Source of the DNA: Thalassia testudinum
Lineage: Eukaryota > Streptophyta > Magnoliopsida > Alismatales > Hydrocharitaceae
Reading direction: 5' to 3'
Assembly: GCA_037157565.1 (NCBI GenBank)
Contig: JAZHRO010000073.1
Coordinates: 18,172,501-18,236,500 of the forward strand
DNA length: 64,000 bases
Of this stretch, positions 1-10,826 are shown piece after piece; within the stretch, counting starts at the first letter, position 1, and each line of letters opens with the position of its first letter. A program made the translations under genes and the position numbers. Under the pieces are notes generated by a model. That model made no database searches and was not told the DNA's origin. It was given only the letters and a program-made list of their open reading frames with translations.

Positions 1-364
1 AGTGTAAGGACTCTTAAGTTTTAGACAATTAGATAATGATACTTCAGAGTTAGGTATAGTTTTCGCTCTCTGTTCCTGTGTGCGTACTTTGTGTGAATTC
101 CTGAGAGTCACCAAATAAGGCAGATACACAGAGATTGAGTCTTAATAAAGCTATGACTATGGTGGATGGTTACGACCGTCCTTCATAGAGTCCTCGGCCG
201 AAGGAGGGTAATAGTGTCAAAGATCAGAAATACGCCTGTCCTATCCATTCCTTCCCAGTGCCGAGAATAGGTACTTCCACCAAATAAGACACACAATATC
301 CTCTTGATCATAATCATCCCTAATAATGCCTCATAAATAAAAGTCTATATCGTGTTGTGTTGAT

Positions 365-479
365 TAATAAAGAAAGAAAAAGAAAAAGAAAAAGAAAAGG
401 AAAGAGAAGAAGAAATAAAAAGAAAAAAAAAGTGAAAAAAAAGAAGAAAGAGAAAGAGAAAGAAAAGAAAAAGAAAAAA
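365..479 (+). repeat. Purine-only simple repeat, (A2-6 G)n
   Basis: About 115 bases consisting almost only of A and G in units such as AAAAG and AAAGAAA. It encodes a meaningless lysine/arginine run on + and a serine/phenylalanine run on -. It lies inside the tail of element A. Long purine runs in an LTR element can act as extra plus-strand priming sites, but nothing here shows that. Confidence 0.85.
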
Positions 480-1107
480 GTTCAGGGTTACCGTTGTAAC
501 ATTGTTTCTGAGGCAACAAAACACTTATCGCGTTCCACCAAATATGACCCATACCTACCTTTTAGTATTTCTGATCGCCCGAATACTGGTTGAGGACTCT
601 AACTTAGTTGTAGAGTTATTAGGACTTTAATTGAAGTGTGGACGTCACGTGAGGCCACCAAACAGTGAGTACAATTACTAAATTTGGCGAGATTTGTGAT
701 CTTAGATAGAAAAGAAAGAAAAGAGGGAGAGCCAAGGAACATCAAGAGAGCACAATTGTTTAGCCTCTCTATGAGTTGACTTGTCTAATAGTCTAAAGAT
801 CTAGAGTCTGTAGTAGTAGACTACATGTAGCACTAGTGTGCCACCAAATACAAAGCCATATCTCCTACCTAAGCCAAATGCCGGGGTCAAATTACAGATT
901 ATCTTCTGCTTTATCCCTAAGGGAAGTAGTTGTCTATCCCAACAGCAATATTTACCAAGGGTGAAGTACAAACTCCCAATGAGAATTGGCTTTTTCACTT
1001 GGATCTGTTACTTAGGCTATTATCACGTCACATTTGTTTGGATCTCTAAAGTTTTGAAATAAAAAAAGAAGAAATCTTCTAATTACTTCTATTATTTTTC
1101 ATTTTTT

Positions 1108-1142
1108 GCTAGGGACTAGCAAATCTTAGGCATAGGGGTATT
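1108..1142 (+). promoter_or_regulatory. Hairpin plus 3' polypurine tract of element A
   Basis: GCTAG-GGA-CTAGC (1108-1120) forms a 5-bp stem, longer with flanking T/A. Nine bases later comes the purine tract GCATAGGGGTA, followed by TG of the LTR at 1143. The same arrangement stands before the 3' LTRs of B, C and D. The purine tract is the expected plus-strand primer site; the role of the hairpin is unknown. Confidence 0.8.
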
Positions 1143-2941
1143 TGATGAGTCCATTTTAATGGACTATTGTTACGCCTAAGTACTTCAATTCTAATATAGT
1201 ATGTTTGTTAATAATCACATTAGGTCATTAAATAAGTGCATGCATCATTACTTGAGTTTTTATCTATTTTATCTCATTTTATAACTTAGTATGTAATTAT
1301 TTTATGTTTTGTTGCAGGAATGATATTGGAAAAGAACAAGGAGAGGGGGGATAAATTTCCCCAACAAACGGCTGGCTCAACACCTTCCTCATCCTCAGGC
1401 CGAGATCAACACCTCCCTCAACAAATGAAAATAGTTGCCGGCCAAACTTAGTAAAGGGATTTGAAAATCACTTAACTCATGAGAGGAGAGGAGATAAAAA
1501 GGCTAGGCAAAGGGTCGCATCTTCATCTTCTTCCTCCCCCTAGGGGGATATCCTTCTTCTCCACCTTCCCCACCGTGGAGAGAGCATGCACTATGGAGAA
1601 GGTGTGCATGGTGAACTCTCTTGCATTGCCCACAGCTAAGCCTTCCAGCCTGCACCGCACACCATCGCCCTTCTGCCCTCACCACAGGCGCTACGCCTGC
1701 ACTTGCGCGCACCCTTCCACCGCCTGTCCACTGTGCGCGTGCCCTTGCAACCGCACCAAGCCCCTCCGTTGCACCAGCGCCTGCAGGCAGTAGCGCGCCC
1801 CACAGCCAAGCCCTTCCATGCACTACCTTCACCGTGCCATCACCTTCCAGCCTGCAAGTGCCTCATGACACACTAGCGCCCGCAGGTGCCCCTTCAAACC
1901 TGCAGGCGACCCCACGCCTGCAAGCACTGCACTGCAGGCACCATGCTCGCAAGCCACTCTAGTCGCACCCTGTAAGCACGCACGCAAGCGCTCACCATCC
2001 TTGCGCGCCCTCTGCAAGCGTGCTCCACCGCTTGTACTTGCGCCCTCTGTAGGCGCGCACCCGCGCCTACACCACGCCATCGCCCCACGCTAAGCGCCCG
2101 CAAGCAACAGCATGCCATCGCCCACAGGCGCAGCACCACAAGCTTGTAGGTGACCCATGCCCACAGGAGCTGCACCTAGCGGCCAACCCTAGCATGCCTT
2201 GTGCACGCACACCGAGCGCGCAGCCACGCGGGCTGCAGTAGCGGCGCCATCTTCTCCACACGTGGCTGTCTTCTTCCAACAGCCAACAGGCCGACGGCCA
2301 TTCTCCTCTGCCCGGCCACCGCCAGCCACCTCCAGCCGCCTCGTCACCACCATTGCGTAGCCCTCGTCGAGGCGCACCTCCCCGTCAACTCTCGCACCAA
2401 CCGTGCACGGCCACCCACGTAAGGAAGAGAGAGGAGAAATCCTCTATTTTCTTCTCAATTAATATTTACATTCAATGCCATTGACAATTTTATATTCATA
2501 TTTTATTCAAGCCACATTGCATTGATACACTTATGGTTTCCTGAAATTACTTCGCTTGTGTTATGAGCATGATTTTACCTTGAATTTCAAATCAGAATTG
2601 CATGCAAGTTGAATTTATATGATATGCCATTACACATGCATCATATGCATATTTTTGAAGCTTAATTTCTGACATGAAAATTGCATAACTAACCCTAAAG
2701 TTTTAAAGATATTGCAAGCTCCATTTAAAATAGCATATTCCTCGCACTAAAGTCGCGAAAGTGTCTGCGAACAGTATATTCCTCTTCTCATGAATTTAGT
2801 GGTCTATTCCTCCCTGTGGATGTGACATCTTTACTGTGGTTGAAGTTGATATTTAGTTTTGATTGAGAGATTTTCCACTACATTAAACACAACGACACAT
2901 CCTTCTATTGCTATCATAACTAAGCGAAAATCTCTCTATCA
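1143..2941 (+). repeat. 3' LTR of element A
   Basis: A 1.8-kb LTR starting TGATGAG right after the polypurine tract and ending CTATCA. A U5 motif CCTCCCTGTGGATGTGAC at about 2810 matches the CTCCCTGTGTTCGACC motif found in the same place in the other gypsy LTRs of this window. The middle, about 1620-2400, is GC- and CpG-rich with repeated CCTGCAGG-like words, in contrast to AT-rich ends. A possible TATA-like word, GATAAAAAGG, lies at 1492-1501. Right of 2941 the sequence changes at once to element E on the minus strand, so A is inserted in E; the 5-bp duplication would be GCTTA (2942-2946), whose partner is outside the window. Confidence 0.8.
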
Positions 2942-3277
2942 GCTTAGACTTAAAATCCCCTCAAATCAGAGGGTGGGTTGATAAGTCGCAGACTTATCAT
3001 CATAATTTATTAGCCAAATTAAAATGAATTTGAATTGGCGAGGACTCGAGACTAAGTCCACATTCGAGTGGACACCTAGGCTAATTAAGCCCAAATACCT
3101 AAAGAGTCTAAATGTCTAAGTCTTATCATATCATTTCCTAAAGTTAATAACTTCTAAATGCCTAAGTTCTCTTCTCCTAATTCTTTTTTTTATCTTTTTG
3201 AATTTTCACTTTTTTTTTATAAGAAACTAAAAGAAATTCTACGAAGTTAACAAAATGATCTTAGGAATTGATTATCC

Positions 3278-3312
3278 ACCCCCCATGCCTAAATGATGCA
3301 ATGTCCTCATTG
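3278..3312 (-). promoter_or_regulatory. Internal hairpin and purine tract of element E
   Basis: On the minus strand CAATG-AGGA-CATTG (3312-3299), a 10-nt spacer, then GCATGGGGGGTGG. This repeats the arrangement found after the coding region in B, C and D with the same spacer length. It may be a second plus-strand primer site (central purine tract); this is inferred from the purine run only. Confidence 0.75.
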
Positions 3313-3734
3313 TAAAAATAAAGACATGAAAAAGGTAGAGTAAACAGAATATCACATGAACATCATGAGGAATCCGGTCAGCTCCACAGAGAATGTGAAA
3401 TATAAACACGTGCTAATTTTAATGCCTTCAGCTAGGCATAAAATACATAAAAGGAAGAAATTGAGAATTCTCAAGTGCAGGTCAGAATCAAAATAAAAAT
3501 ATTGATTCTCAGACCCGCCAACAGAAGATGTCCACAGATGTGGACCAGATTATGGTGTAGATCCATGCCCTAGGGTCGAATGGTTCTCAGGTTCTAGATG
3601 AAAATCACCCAAAATTGAAGGTTGTTAAGCTTGCGGGGCTGGGACTACGGTTTTGTGGTGTGCAACCCAAGACCAAAGTGTCGAACAACGGGTTGATCTG
3701 ATTCATTAAAATTGGGTGTCCACTTATTGTTCAG

Positions 3735-5143
3735 CTAAGGAAGATAGTCAAATATTCTAGGGTTGGGTCGCACGTGAAAGATATCATAAGGCTTCTGATA
3801 GAAGGTAGGTGGTTTTAGGTCAACAAGAACCCTCAGATCCAAAATCAAAGTTCCCTCAAAATTAACTTCCCAGATTTTTAATTCCAACTTCCTATCCTCC
3901 GAAATCAATGTTTCTGGGACCTCCAAATCCTTATACACCCCGTCTAAAGTACCCAAGTCCAATAATTGCGGCTGAATCAGGATTGACTTGGGTCTGGTGA
4001 TCTCAAAAATATCATCATTCAATTCTTTAAGGTGTGGTTGAGGAATGGGGCTACTGATTGAATCATCAAGATTCGAATCGTCCAAGTTAGCCTCAACATG
4101 ATCAGAATCTTCAATGGTTGAGCAATCAAATGGTTCGTCATACTCCTCAAGCCCGTTTGTCCTACTAAAATCCTCTTCCTTAAGCTCAAGTGAAACTTCA
4201 CCAAAAGATTCTTCACCCTCAGAGTCAAAGAATTCATCATCCTCATTTATATATGTCTCAAAATTGATTGTCATTTCCTAGTTCAAAGAGGCATATTTTT
4301 CCTCGCTTCCTGGCTTGGGGATCTCGGGTGAATCAATCAATTCATCCTCAATGGGTTGCTCTAGCCCAACCTGGTCATCTCCAATCTCAGAACATGTATC
4401 CCCCCCGACAGGCACCTGAGTGGGTTCTGACATTGGCTCTCCTGAAGGGGTTCATCTTGAGAATCATCCCAAGATTTGACTAGGGCAACCACAAATTTCA
4501 ACCTCAACCTCAATAATTTCCCAAGAAGAAACTCACCCAGGTCCCTATCCCTAACATTTTGGAGAAAATCCAATAGAGAACTATTAAGTTCATCAATCAT
4601 TTTTATCATAGGCTCCAATGCTTCAGTGCATGGTGTTGGCTAGGCTTCTAAAGATTGTATGGTGTTCCTCAAGTTAGCCAACACCCTATCTTTTATCTGG
4701 TTCACCTGAACCAATTGGTTCGATTCAGGTTTGGGTGGGTTTGGGTTAAATCTAGGGGAGTCAAGATGTCGAGGTTCTCGGGTCCCTCCCTGATAGTAAG
4801 TCATTTTAGGTTGTTTAAAGGATGGTGGCGACCTATATTCAATGGAATACTAGGGAGGGTAGGTGTTATAATCATTATATCCTTCCTGATTGTAGATCAG
4901 GTTGGTTTGGTGATCAAAGGATGAAGATCTATAATCATTGTAGCTCTGGGAAAGATAGTAATCATAGTCTTGTTGTCTAGGGTAAGGCCCTGGACACTGA
5001 GGTCCATATTTTTATCCCCAATCAAAGTTATCCCAGCTAGTGGATGGGTAATTACAAGTCAAGTTGGGATAGTAATCATTTTGGGGATAAGTTGTGGTAG
5101 GAGGATAGGATGGGAAATGCATGTAAGAAGTGGAAGGATACAT
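3735..5143 (-). pseudogene. Tyrosine-rich and acidic protein of element E, broken
   Basis: The frame opens at ATG 5143 with a start rich in Tyr, Pro, Ser and Thr (MYPSTSYMHFPSYPP). The first 120 or so residues hold many Tyr-Asn/Asp/Gln pairs, such as DYDYYLSQSYNDY, and look like a prion-like low-complexity segment. A helix-prone stretch follows (about 4618-4500), then a strongly acidic part (about 4274-4020, DDEFFDSEGEE) and a C-terminal part with alternating hydrophobic residues ending at 3735. In-frame stops occur at about 5010, 4850 and 4640, and a frameshift at about 4440, so it is not expressed intact now. It takes the place of gag in the element but shows no capsid motif, zinc knuckle or protease. 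I do not recognise the family. Confidence 0.6.
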
Positions 5144-6383
5144 GGTAAAATAGAAGGAAAAATAGAAGAGAGAAAGGTATCCTGCAGTACAATCAACCAA
5201 ACCTGTCCTTATGTGGGTAGCCTAATGACCTATAGACTCCCAGGGCCTATCTTGAGATTATAAACGATTTGGTCTACTTTTATCCAATCAATCCAACTAG
5301 TTAGAAAGAGGGACTGAGGAGAAGGTTCTTCCTTTGGCTTACACCTCCGATTCCTAGTGTACCCCCCAGCCGCAGTCGTTTGACGCTACTCCTTTAGCTA
5401 GACATTAGATGGACCAGTAGAAGCAGATTAATCGAAAAAAATCTCAGTCTAAGCCACGAAGAGTGAATCAATCCTTAAGGCCAACGTCTACTCAGTTTTA
5501 ATTAGGCTTGGGATGATTGTGCTCTTTGAATGTGATGGGCCCTTTAGATGGGTTGTGCACTTAATGATCAGTTGAAATGTGTGTGCATGCACAACTAGGG
5601 TTTGCAAACAAGGTTATTTGATGATGTGTCTCTTAGGGTTTAACCTTGTTTAGTAGCTTTTAGGGTTTAATTCTTAGGTTGGTTCAATCAAGGTTTAATG
5701 GAGCACTCCATGTTTTGAAAGCACAGGTGATGATATGTTCCTTTAAAAATAAAAAATAATGTGGAGTTCCTGGTTTAGCCCTAAGAATCGACCCTAAGTG
5801 GCAGGCTACTTGATGGATTGGTTTTAGATTGGGTGGTGTGGCCCAAACAGTTCAAGCAATTAGCCTATTGCACCACTTGATTAAGGCACAAAAAAAGTCT
5901 TAACCTAATTGGATTTCTACTCACTTATTTTTGCGTTGAGTTAAGTGTACCAAGTCCACAGGTAAGATCCCAGTTAAGTGGTAGAATCAATGTGATTGTG
6001 CACCTTAGGGTGAGAAGTTGTGGGTGTTAAGTGTGTAAGCTTTCAGAAAATCCCACAAGAGAAGAGTATATTTTTTTTCCTTTTTTTTTATATATGCAGG
6101 GGTAAGATGAGTAGAGGAGGCAAACAAAAAACCAAATCTATCCTAGGGTTTGTAAAAAGCACCTAAGTTGATTTGGGATTGAGTTATTAGTGTGGTGAAA
6201 TGAACTAGTGGATGGGGTGGTGTGGGGGACACTTACAAAGCACTCTACCCGCACTTTACTTAGGTCTACCACACTTGGATCTCCATGCTAGGGTACCTAC
6301 AAGACAATAGATCAAAGACAAGTGGGGTTAGTGCTATGTAAATGCAAAGAAGCACAGAAAACAATAAAGTAAATTCCTTTGCC

Positions 6384-6401
6384 TCCCCGGCAACGGCGCC
6401 A
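6384..6401 (-). other. Primer-binding site of element E (tRNA-Asp)
   Basis: The plus strand reads TCCCCGGCAACGGCGCCA, the 3' end of plant tRNA-Asp, so the minus strand carries the complementary 18-nt primer site three to four bases after the LTR. This is the best preserved primer site in the window. Confidence 0.9.
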
Positions 6402-6404
6402 AAA

Positions 6405-8001
6405 TGATCGCACAGGTTTCGCGTGTTTGAAATCGGGGTTACGAGTAACACGTCATCATAGTTGCAAAACTCATGATCAAATATAATTTATATCGAAACT
6501 CCAACGAAGTCCTGGGTTGAACAAAAGGAGGCAACGTTTACTTTGTATGAAAACCATGCTTTGATTTGTTTCTTTTTGGTGTTTTAGGGTTTTTTTATTT
6601 TTTTATTTTTGAAATAAAATGACAATCAATCCCAAGAGAGAGATAGAATTGAATCTGATATATTGCATGAATGTCAATTACAATAAGATAGAAAACATAA
6701 AAAGAGAGGGAGGTGAGAAGAAATCTCCCGAAGCGGCTATTCGGCGAGACAACGGCGCCTGGCGGAAGCTCGAATGAAGGAGTTGGCAAGCAAGACAATG
6801 GAGGTGAGAAGCGGGAGGTCGTCGGGTAAAGGAAAGCTTCAATGCAGCTCCGGAATGGAGGTGAGAAGGCAGAGGTGATTTGCTACCGGAATGGAGTTGG
6901 GAGGACGGCTCCAAGCAACCTATGAATGGGGATGGGAAGTCAGAGGAGTATTTCGTGGGGCAGAGTCTCGTTACACTAATAAGCACCTTGGGAGCTTGAG
7001 AGCAAACTCTAACAGTGTGTTGGTAGGCTTGCTAGAGCTTGGGAGTAGGTGGGAGTAGATTAGGCAGAGATGGCTTGGAAGGGAGGAGGTGTAGGTCCAT
7101 TTATAGTAGAGGAGAAGAGGCTAAAATAGGCATGGGACCATTAGTGACCTTCAGGCCATCACTGGAAGTGTCGCTGTAGGCAGCTCATGCCTGTTGGCGC
7201 GTACAGCTGGCCTTGCGCCCGCGAACAATTAGCGACGACTGTAAGCGTCGCTAAATGTCCGCCAGGCTATCGCTGAAGATCCACCTACTGCTCATGCTCC
7301 ATTGGCACTACGCTATGTGCTCTCTTTGTCGTGCATGCGCATGCTCACACACTGGTGCTGCGCTGTGCACACGCGTGCCTCTGCGTGCGCTCACGCACCC
7401 TCGCTGTTGTGCGCATGCGGTGCTGCGTGAGTGCGCATGGGTGGCCCAGATTGCGCCACTTTGCACATGTGTGCCTCCGTGCACGTGCGCGCACCCGCGT
7501 GCGGTGGCACGTGCGTGCTCATAGGTGGCTTGGGTTGCGCCACGTGGCGCATCTAGGTTGTCCATCTTCTTTTCATTGTAGGGGCTGCTATAGAGGTTGG
7601 ATTGAGTCGATTTTCGCATTGTTAGGCTGCGATCATTGACCCGAATCCATCCGCACGGTCAGATTTGTCGTTTGAAGCTCCGAATTATGTCGCCTAGTCC
7701 CTTGGCCGTTGATCTTCCTTGGACTACATATGGTGCTACGAGACTCCGATCGAGGAGATTTCAGAGGCGTTGGACTCCGATCATCATCTTGATCAGATCC
7801 GTATGATCGGATTGTCAATCTGATGCTCTGAAATAAATATCCTTCTCTCCGCACCACAAAATGACATAATTAACCTAAATTATATACTACTTTAAATGCA
7901 GAATGATGCATGCTATGCAATATTTATAACATGAAATGCAAATCTAAGCCTACGAGCATGCATGAATAGCCATTTTAACCCAAATAGATGTGTTTACATC
8001 A
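6405..8001 (-). repeat. 5' LTR of element E
   Basis: A 1.6-kb LTR reading TGATGTAAACAC (8001, minus) to CGATCA (6405). The start is nearly identical to the LTR starts of element D at 31139 and 46265, which places E and D in one family. A minus-strand TATA box (TATAAAT) lies at 7105-7099. Upstream of it is a GC-rich block (7190-7560), and a perfect inverted repeat TTAGCGACG/CGTCGCTAA at 7229-7237 and 7246-7254. Right of 8001 the leader of element F continues. Confidence 0.85.
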
Positions 8002-9193
8002 TGCATCAACCTTTCTTGTCACCAGTGGGTCCAAGTAGACAAGGCCTTGACCTTAACCCAATCTAGTTTCAAGTCCCTAAGTCTATTAGTCCTACCTAGG
8101 GTACGTCTACTCAGTTGTAAGCTTGGGTTTGATGTGCTTTTGGAATATGATGGGCGTTAGGGGGTGTTTTCCCTTAAAATTGATTTTGAAATGTGTGAAG
8201 TGCTTAGGCAAATAGGGTTCACAAGCAATTTCTTATGATGAAGTATCTTTTAAGATTCAAATGCTTGTGTTAATGAATTTCAGGGTTCACTTAATTAAAC
8301 AATTTCAATCAAGGTTCTAATGAGGCACACAAAGAGTTTTGCAAATCTCAATTTTTTGATAGATTTCTTTTAAGTATGGAAATGCAAGTGTGCTTTATCC
8401 TTAGCGTAAAACCCTAAGCACAGATAGTTTTAAATGATTCTTTTAGGTCCAAAATGATGACTGGTGCAACCCAAGCAATGAAATCCATTGGTCCTTATTG
8501 CACCACTAACTACGCACTCACAAAATATTTTTTCAAGAATTTTAATGCACGTTTTTTATTTTTTTTAATTTAAACTGTACTAGGCATTTTGCAATCTGTT
8601 TTGACCCTTAGTTCATGATCAAATAATTTGTGAAATTAAAAGAGCAAGAAATATTTTTCTTAAATTTTTCTAAAATTTTTTACTTTCTCAAAAACTCAGT
8701 GCCATAAATTTCACTTCAATTGGAGCTGTAAAAAAATTCTTATGATATTTTGAACTCCAAAAAATCAGAAATAATAACTGTATTGATAATAGATCAGTGT
8801 ACGAATTTTCACAATTTTTCTATAACTTTGATTTGTGCAAAATTTGGATATGTTGTTCCTTACTTTAAAATATATGTCTAGTCAAAACTTGAGAATTTTT
8901 TGACGTACGGATCTCCAGGAATTGAATTTTTAAAATAAAGTTTTATTTCAGTCCGAAATCAAGAGAATTATTTTTTTTTAATAAGCAAAAAATTCTAACT
9001 AATCTTAAGGTTCAAGCAAATCATAAATCTAACTAATCTAAATCACGAGTACTTACCTGAGGTTCGAACCCTCAATTCCCATTGTCGTGTTTCACGCTGA
9101 TTTCCTTACTTTCCTGCACACACGAAATCAACGAAAATAGCAAGTTAGAAATCTCAAATTCGCACCAAAGAAACTTCAAAAATTTTTGTTGCC

Positions 9194-9211
9194 TCCCCGA
9201 CAATGGCACCA
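9194..9211 (-). other. Primer-binding site of element F (tRNA-Asp type, diverged)
   Basis: The plus strand TCCCCGACAATGGCACCA differs from the tRNA-Asp 3' end at three positions, all explainable as decayed CpG or simple transitions. It lies 3 bases inside the LTR end. Confidence 0.85.
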
Positions 9212-9214
9212 ACT

Positions 9215-10826
9215 TGTTTGGCATGTAATTTGCGTTTTGAAAGTTATTTAGTTGTAGTATAGTGTGAAAACACGTCGACAAATAAATTTATAAAACTTCG
9301 GTGAGTACCAGGTTGTCCGCAGGGAGTCAATCTCAATCTATGCAGAAGCGTTTCAATAAAACTAATTCTAACTAGTTATATATATGATATATTGATAAAG
9401 TAGATATCTAGAGAATCAGAATTTTATTGCAATTAGATAAAATTTTTCACAGTAGAAAATGCTAATAGAGACAGATAGATAGATAGAAAGAGAGAGAGAG
9501 AGAGAAAAGAAAGTGGTAGAGAAACAACGCCGCTTGTGGGATGCTTATGTGAGATGTGGCAGCACCTCAGATCCAGAGCGCCGGGACAAAGTTGCAGAGG
9601 GATAGAGAATTGCATAGAAGACAGTAGAAGGGATCTGGAGTTGATAGGAGAGAGATTCTAAGCTGATGCCTTCAACTGGGGGGCCCTGGTCCTTCTTTTA
9701 TAGTTTTGATGGAGGGCAAAAAGGGTATTTGAGTCCTTAATCTCATCTAACAACTCCTGGGAAATCTGATCCATTGATCGGGAGATCAACGACTCTGATT
9801 TGGCCTCAAAATAGCCTTCAAAAAGCCTTCTACACTCGGATTTGCTCCGGTGGTGACACGTGGCAGCCGCTGGAGCGTTGGATCAAAGATCGCATGGCCT
9901 CGCTTCCTCCTCGTGCGCCTGTTGCAACAACCTCTTTCCACACACACACCCGTAAGGCCCTTTTCAGCGCCTTATCCTCAATTGTCTGATCATGACGATT
10001 GGACAGCTTACGCACACTTGCCTCACCTTCCTAATCTCGCAAAAATGCGTGCGATCCCACGTGGTCATGCCTCCACTCTCTGATCGTGTAATTATGCCCG
10101 TGCGTGCCCGCACACCAATACTGCTTCAATTTCGCATAGCACATGGCTCGAACCTGCATCCCACGCTTACGTGCGAGCGCGAGCCAACGCACTGCGCAAA
10201 CCTTTTGTTATATATAATTGTTTATTTCTATTTATGCTCATCTAATCTGGGCAGGTGACGTGGCATGCTCGTAGCCGTTGGATGAAGTTCATCCAATGGC
10301 TGTCAGCATGTGGTGCAGCCTTTTTAGATGGGGCGGTGGTGAGGGTGCGGCTATGATGGCACTACGTGGTGCCATCATGGCTGTCCATCTTCTTTTCTTT
10401 TATTTGGTGATGTTGACCTTCAATCGGGTTGATTTTTACTCCATTGGACTGTGATCATTGATCCGAATTCATCCGTGCGATTGGATTCTTCATCTGAGGC
10501 TTGGATCTTTGTCCTTTGGCTCCATGATCTCCATTCTTCTATGGACTGCACACGATGCTCTGGTTGTCTGATCAGGATAATTTTGGAACCGTTGCACTCT
10601 CGTCGTCCTTCTAATTAGATCTTCCTGTCTGATCTGACATCCACAGCTTCAAATCATCTGCAATTAAAATCATCTCTCTTTTAGGTCATAAAATGATGAT
10701 ATTATTTATATGACTAATAAACTAGCTATTGTGCAAATTACGATGCCTATGAATGCATTATTTCTAAGTTATGCTAGAATCTACCTTAATTCAGGCGATT
10801 TAGGTTGCATGATTGCTATGTAATCA
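9215..10826 (-). repeat. 5' LTR of element F
   Basis: Reads TGATTACATAGC (10826, minus) to CCAAACA (9215), 1.6 kb. A minus TATA box (TATAAAA) lies at 9702-9696. A GC-rich block with many CpG lies at 9850-10200, and a GA-rich microsatellite at 9470-9510. Its right end abuts the middle of the 5' LTR of B: the five C at 10827-10831 correspond to the C run at about 27043 in the intact 3' LTR of B, so F inserted there. Confidence 0.8.

Larger units (their letters stand above)
1..1142 (+). mobile_element. Element A: 3' non-coding tail of an Athila-type gypsy element
   Basis: This is the last part of an LTR retrotransposon whose body lies left of the window. It ends in a hairpin and purine tract at 1108-1142, directly followed by an LTR. 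No long reading frame or recognisable domain is present; the short frames here are composition artefacts. The phrase CCACCAAAT or a close variant returns near 108, 277, 535, 655 and 840, each time after an unrelated stretch, so the tail looks built from diverged units. A purine-rich low-complexity tract lies at 365-479. Assignment to the Athila type is inferred from the PPT context shared with elements B, C and D. Confidence 0.7.
2942..8001 (-). mobile_element. Element E: non-autonomous gypsy element, 3' end cut off by element A
   Basis: Read on the minus strand: LTR (8001 to 6405), tRNA-Asp primer site, leader, one degenerate reading frame (5143 to 3735), internal hairpin and purine tract (3312 to 3278), then tail up to the insertion of element A. 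The LTR, leader and tail can be matched along their length to element D (31139-47958): the tail at 2945-3312 is the reverse complement of about 45000-45345, and the leader at 5300-6300 of about 32960-34080. There is no capsid, protease, reverse transcriptase or integrase. E is thus a member of the D family with a different protein. Confidence 0.8.
8002..10826 (-). mobile_element. Element F: gypsy LTR, primer site and leader
   Basis: On the minus strand: LTR (10826 to 9215), tRNA-Asp-type primer site (9211 to 9194), then about 1.2 kb of AT-rich leader down to the point where E was inserted (8001/8002). The leader part 8030-8300 resembles the leader of E at about 5480-5700, so F is a more distant relative of the D/E family. 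No coding sequence of F is in the window. A short frame at 9072-9281 only reflects the leader and primer-site region. Confidence 0.75.

Noticed and set aside
357..593. Lysine/arginine-rich frame and its Ser/Phe-rich reverse
   Set aside because: Translation of a pure A/G simple repeat.
1479..2422. Several overlapping open frames on both strands of a GC-rich block
   Set aside because: They lie inside the LTR of A, are Pro/Ala/Arg/Cys/His-rich in every frame, and reflect lack of AT-rich stops rather than coding.
6384..6401. GGCGCC in primer sites as E2F-like sites
   Set aside because: The word is fixed by complementarity to tRNA-Asp, so it is not evidence for E2F binding; only the U3 arrays were counted.
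7255..7639. Cys/His/Arg-rich frames resembling zinc-binding proteins
   Set aside because: GC-rich LTR block of E; Cys/His come from repeated GTGCGC and TGCGCA words, and spacing fits no zinc finger.
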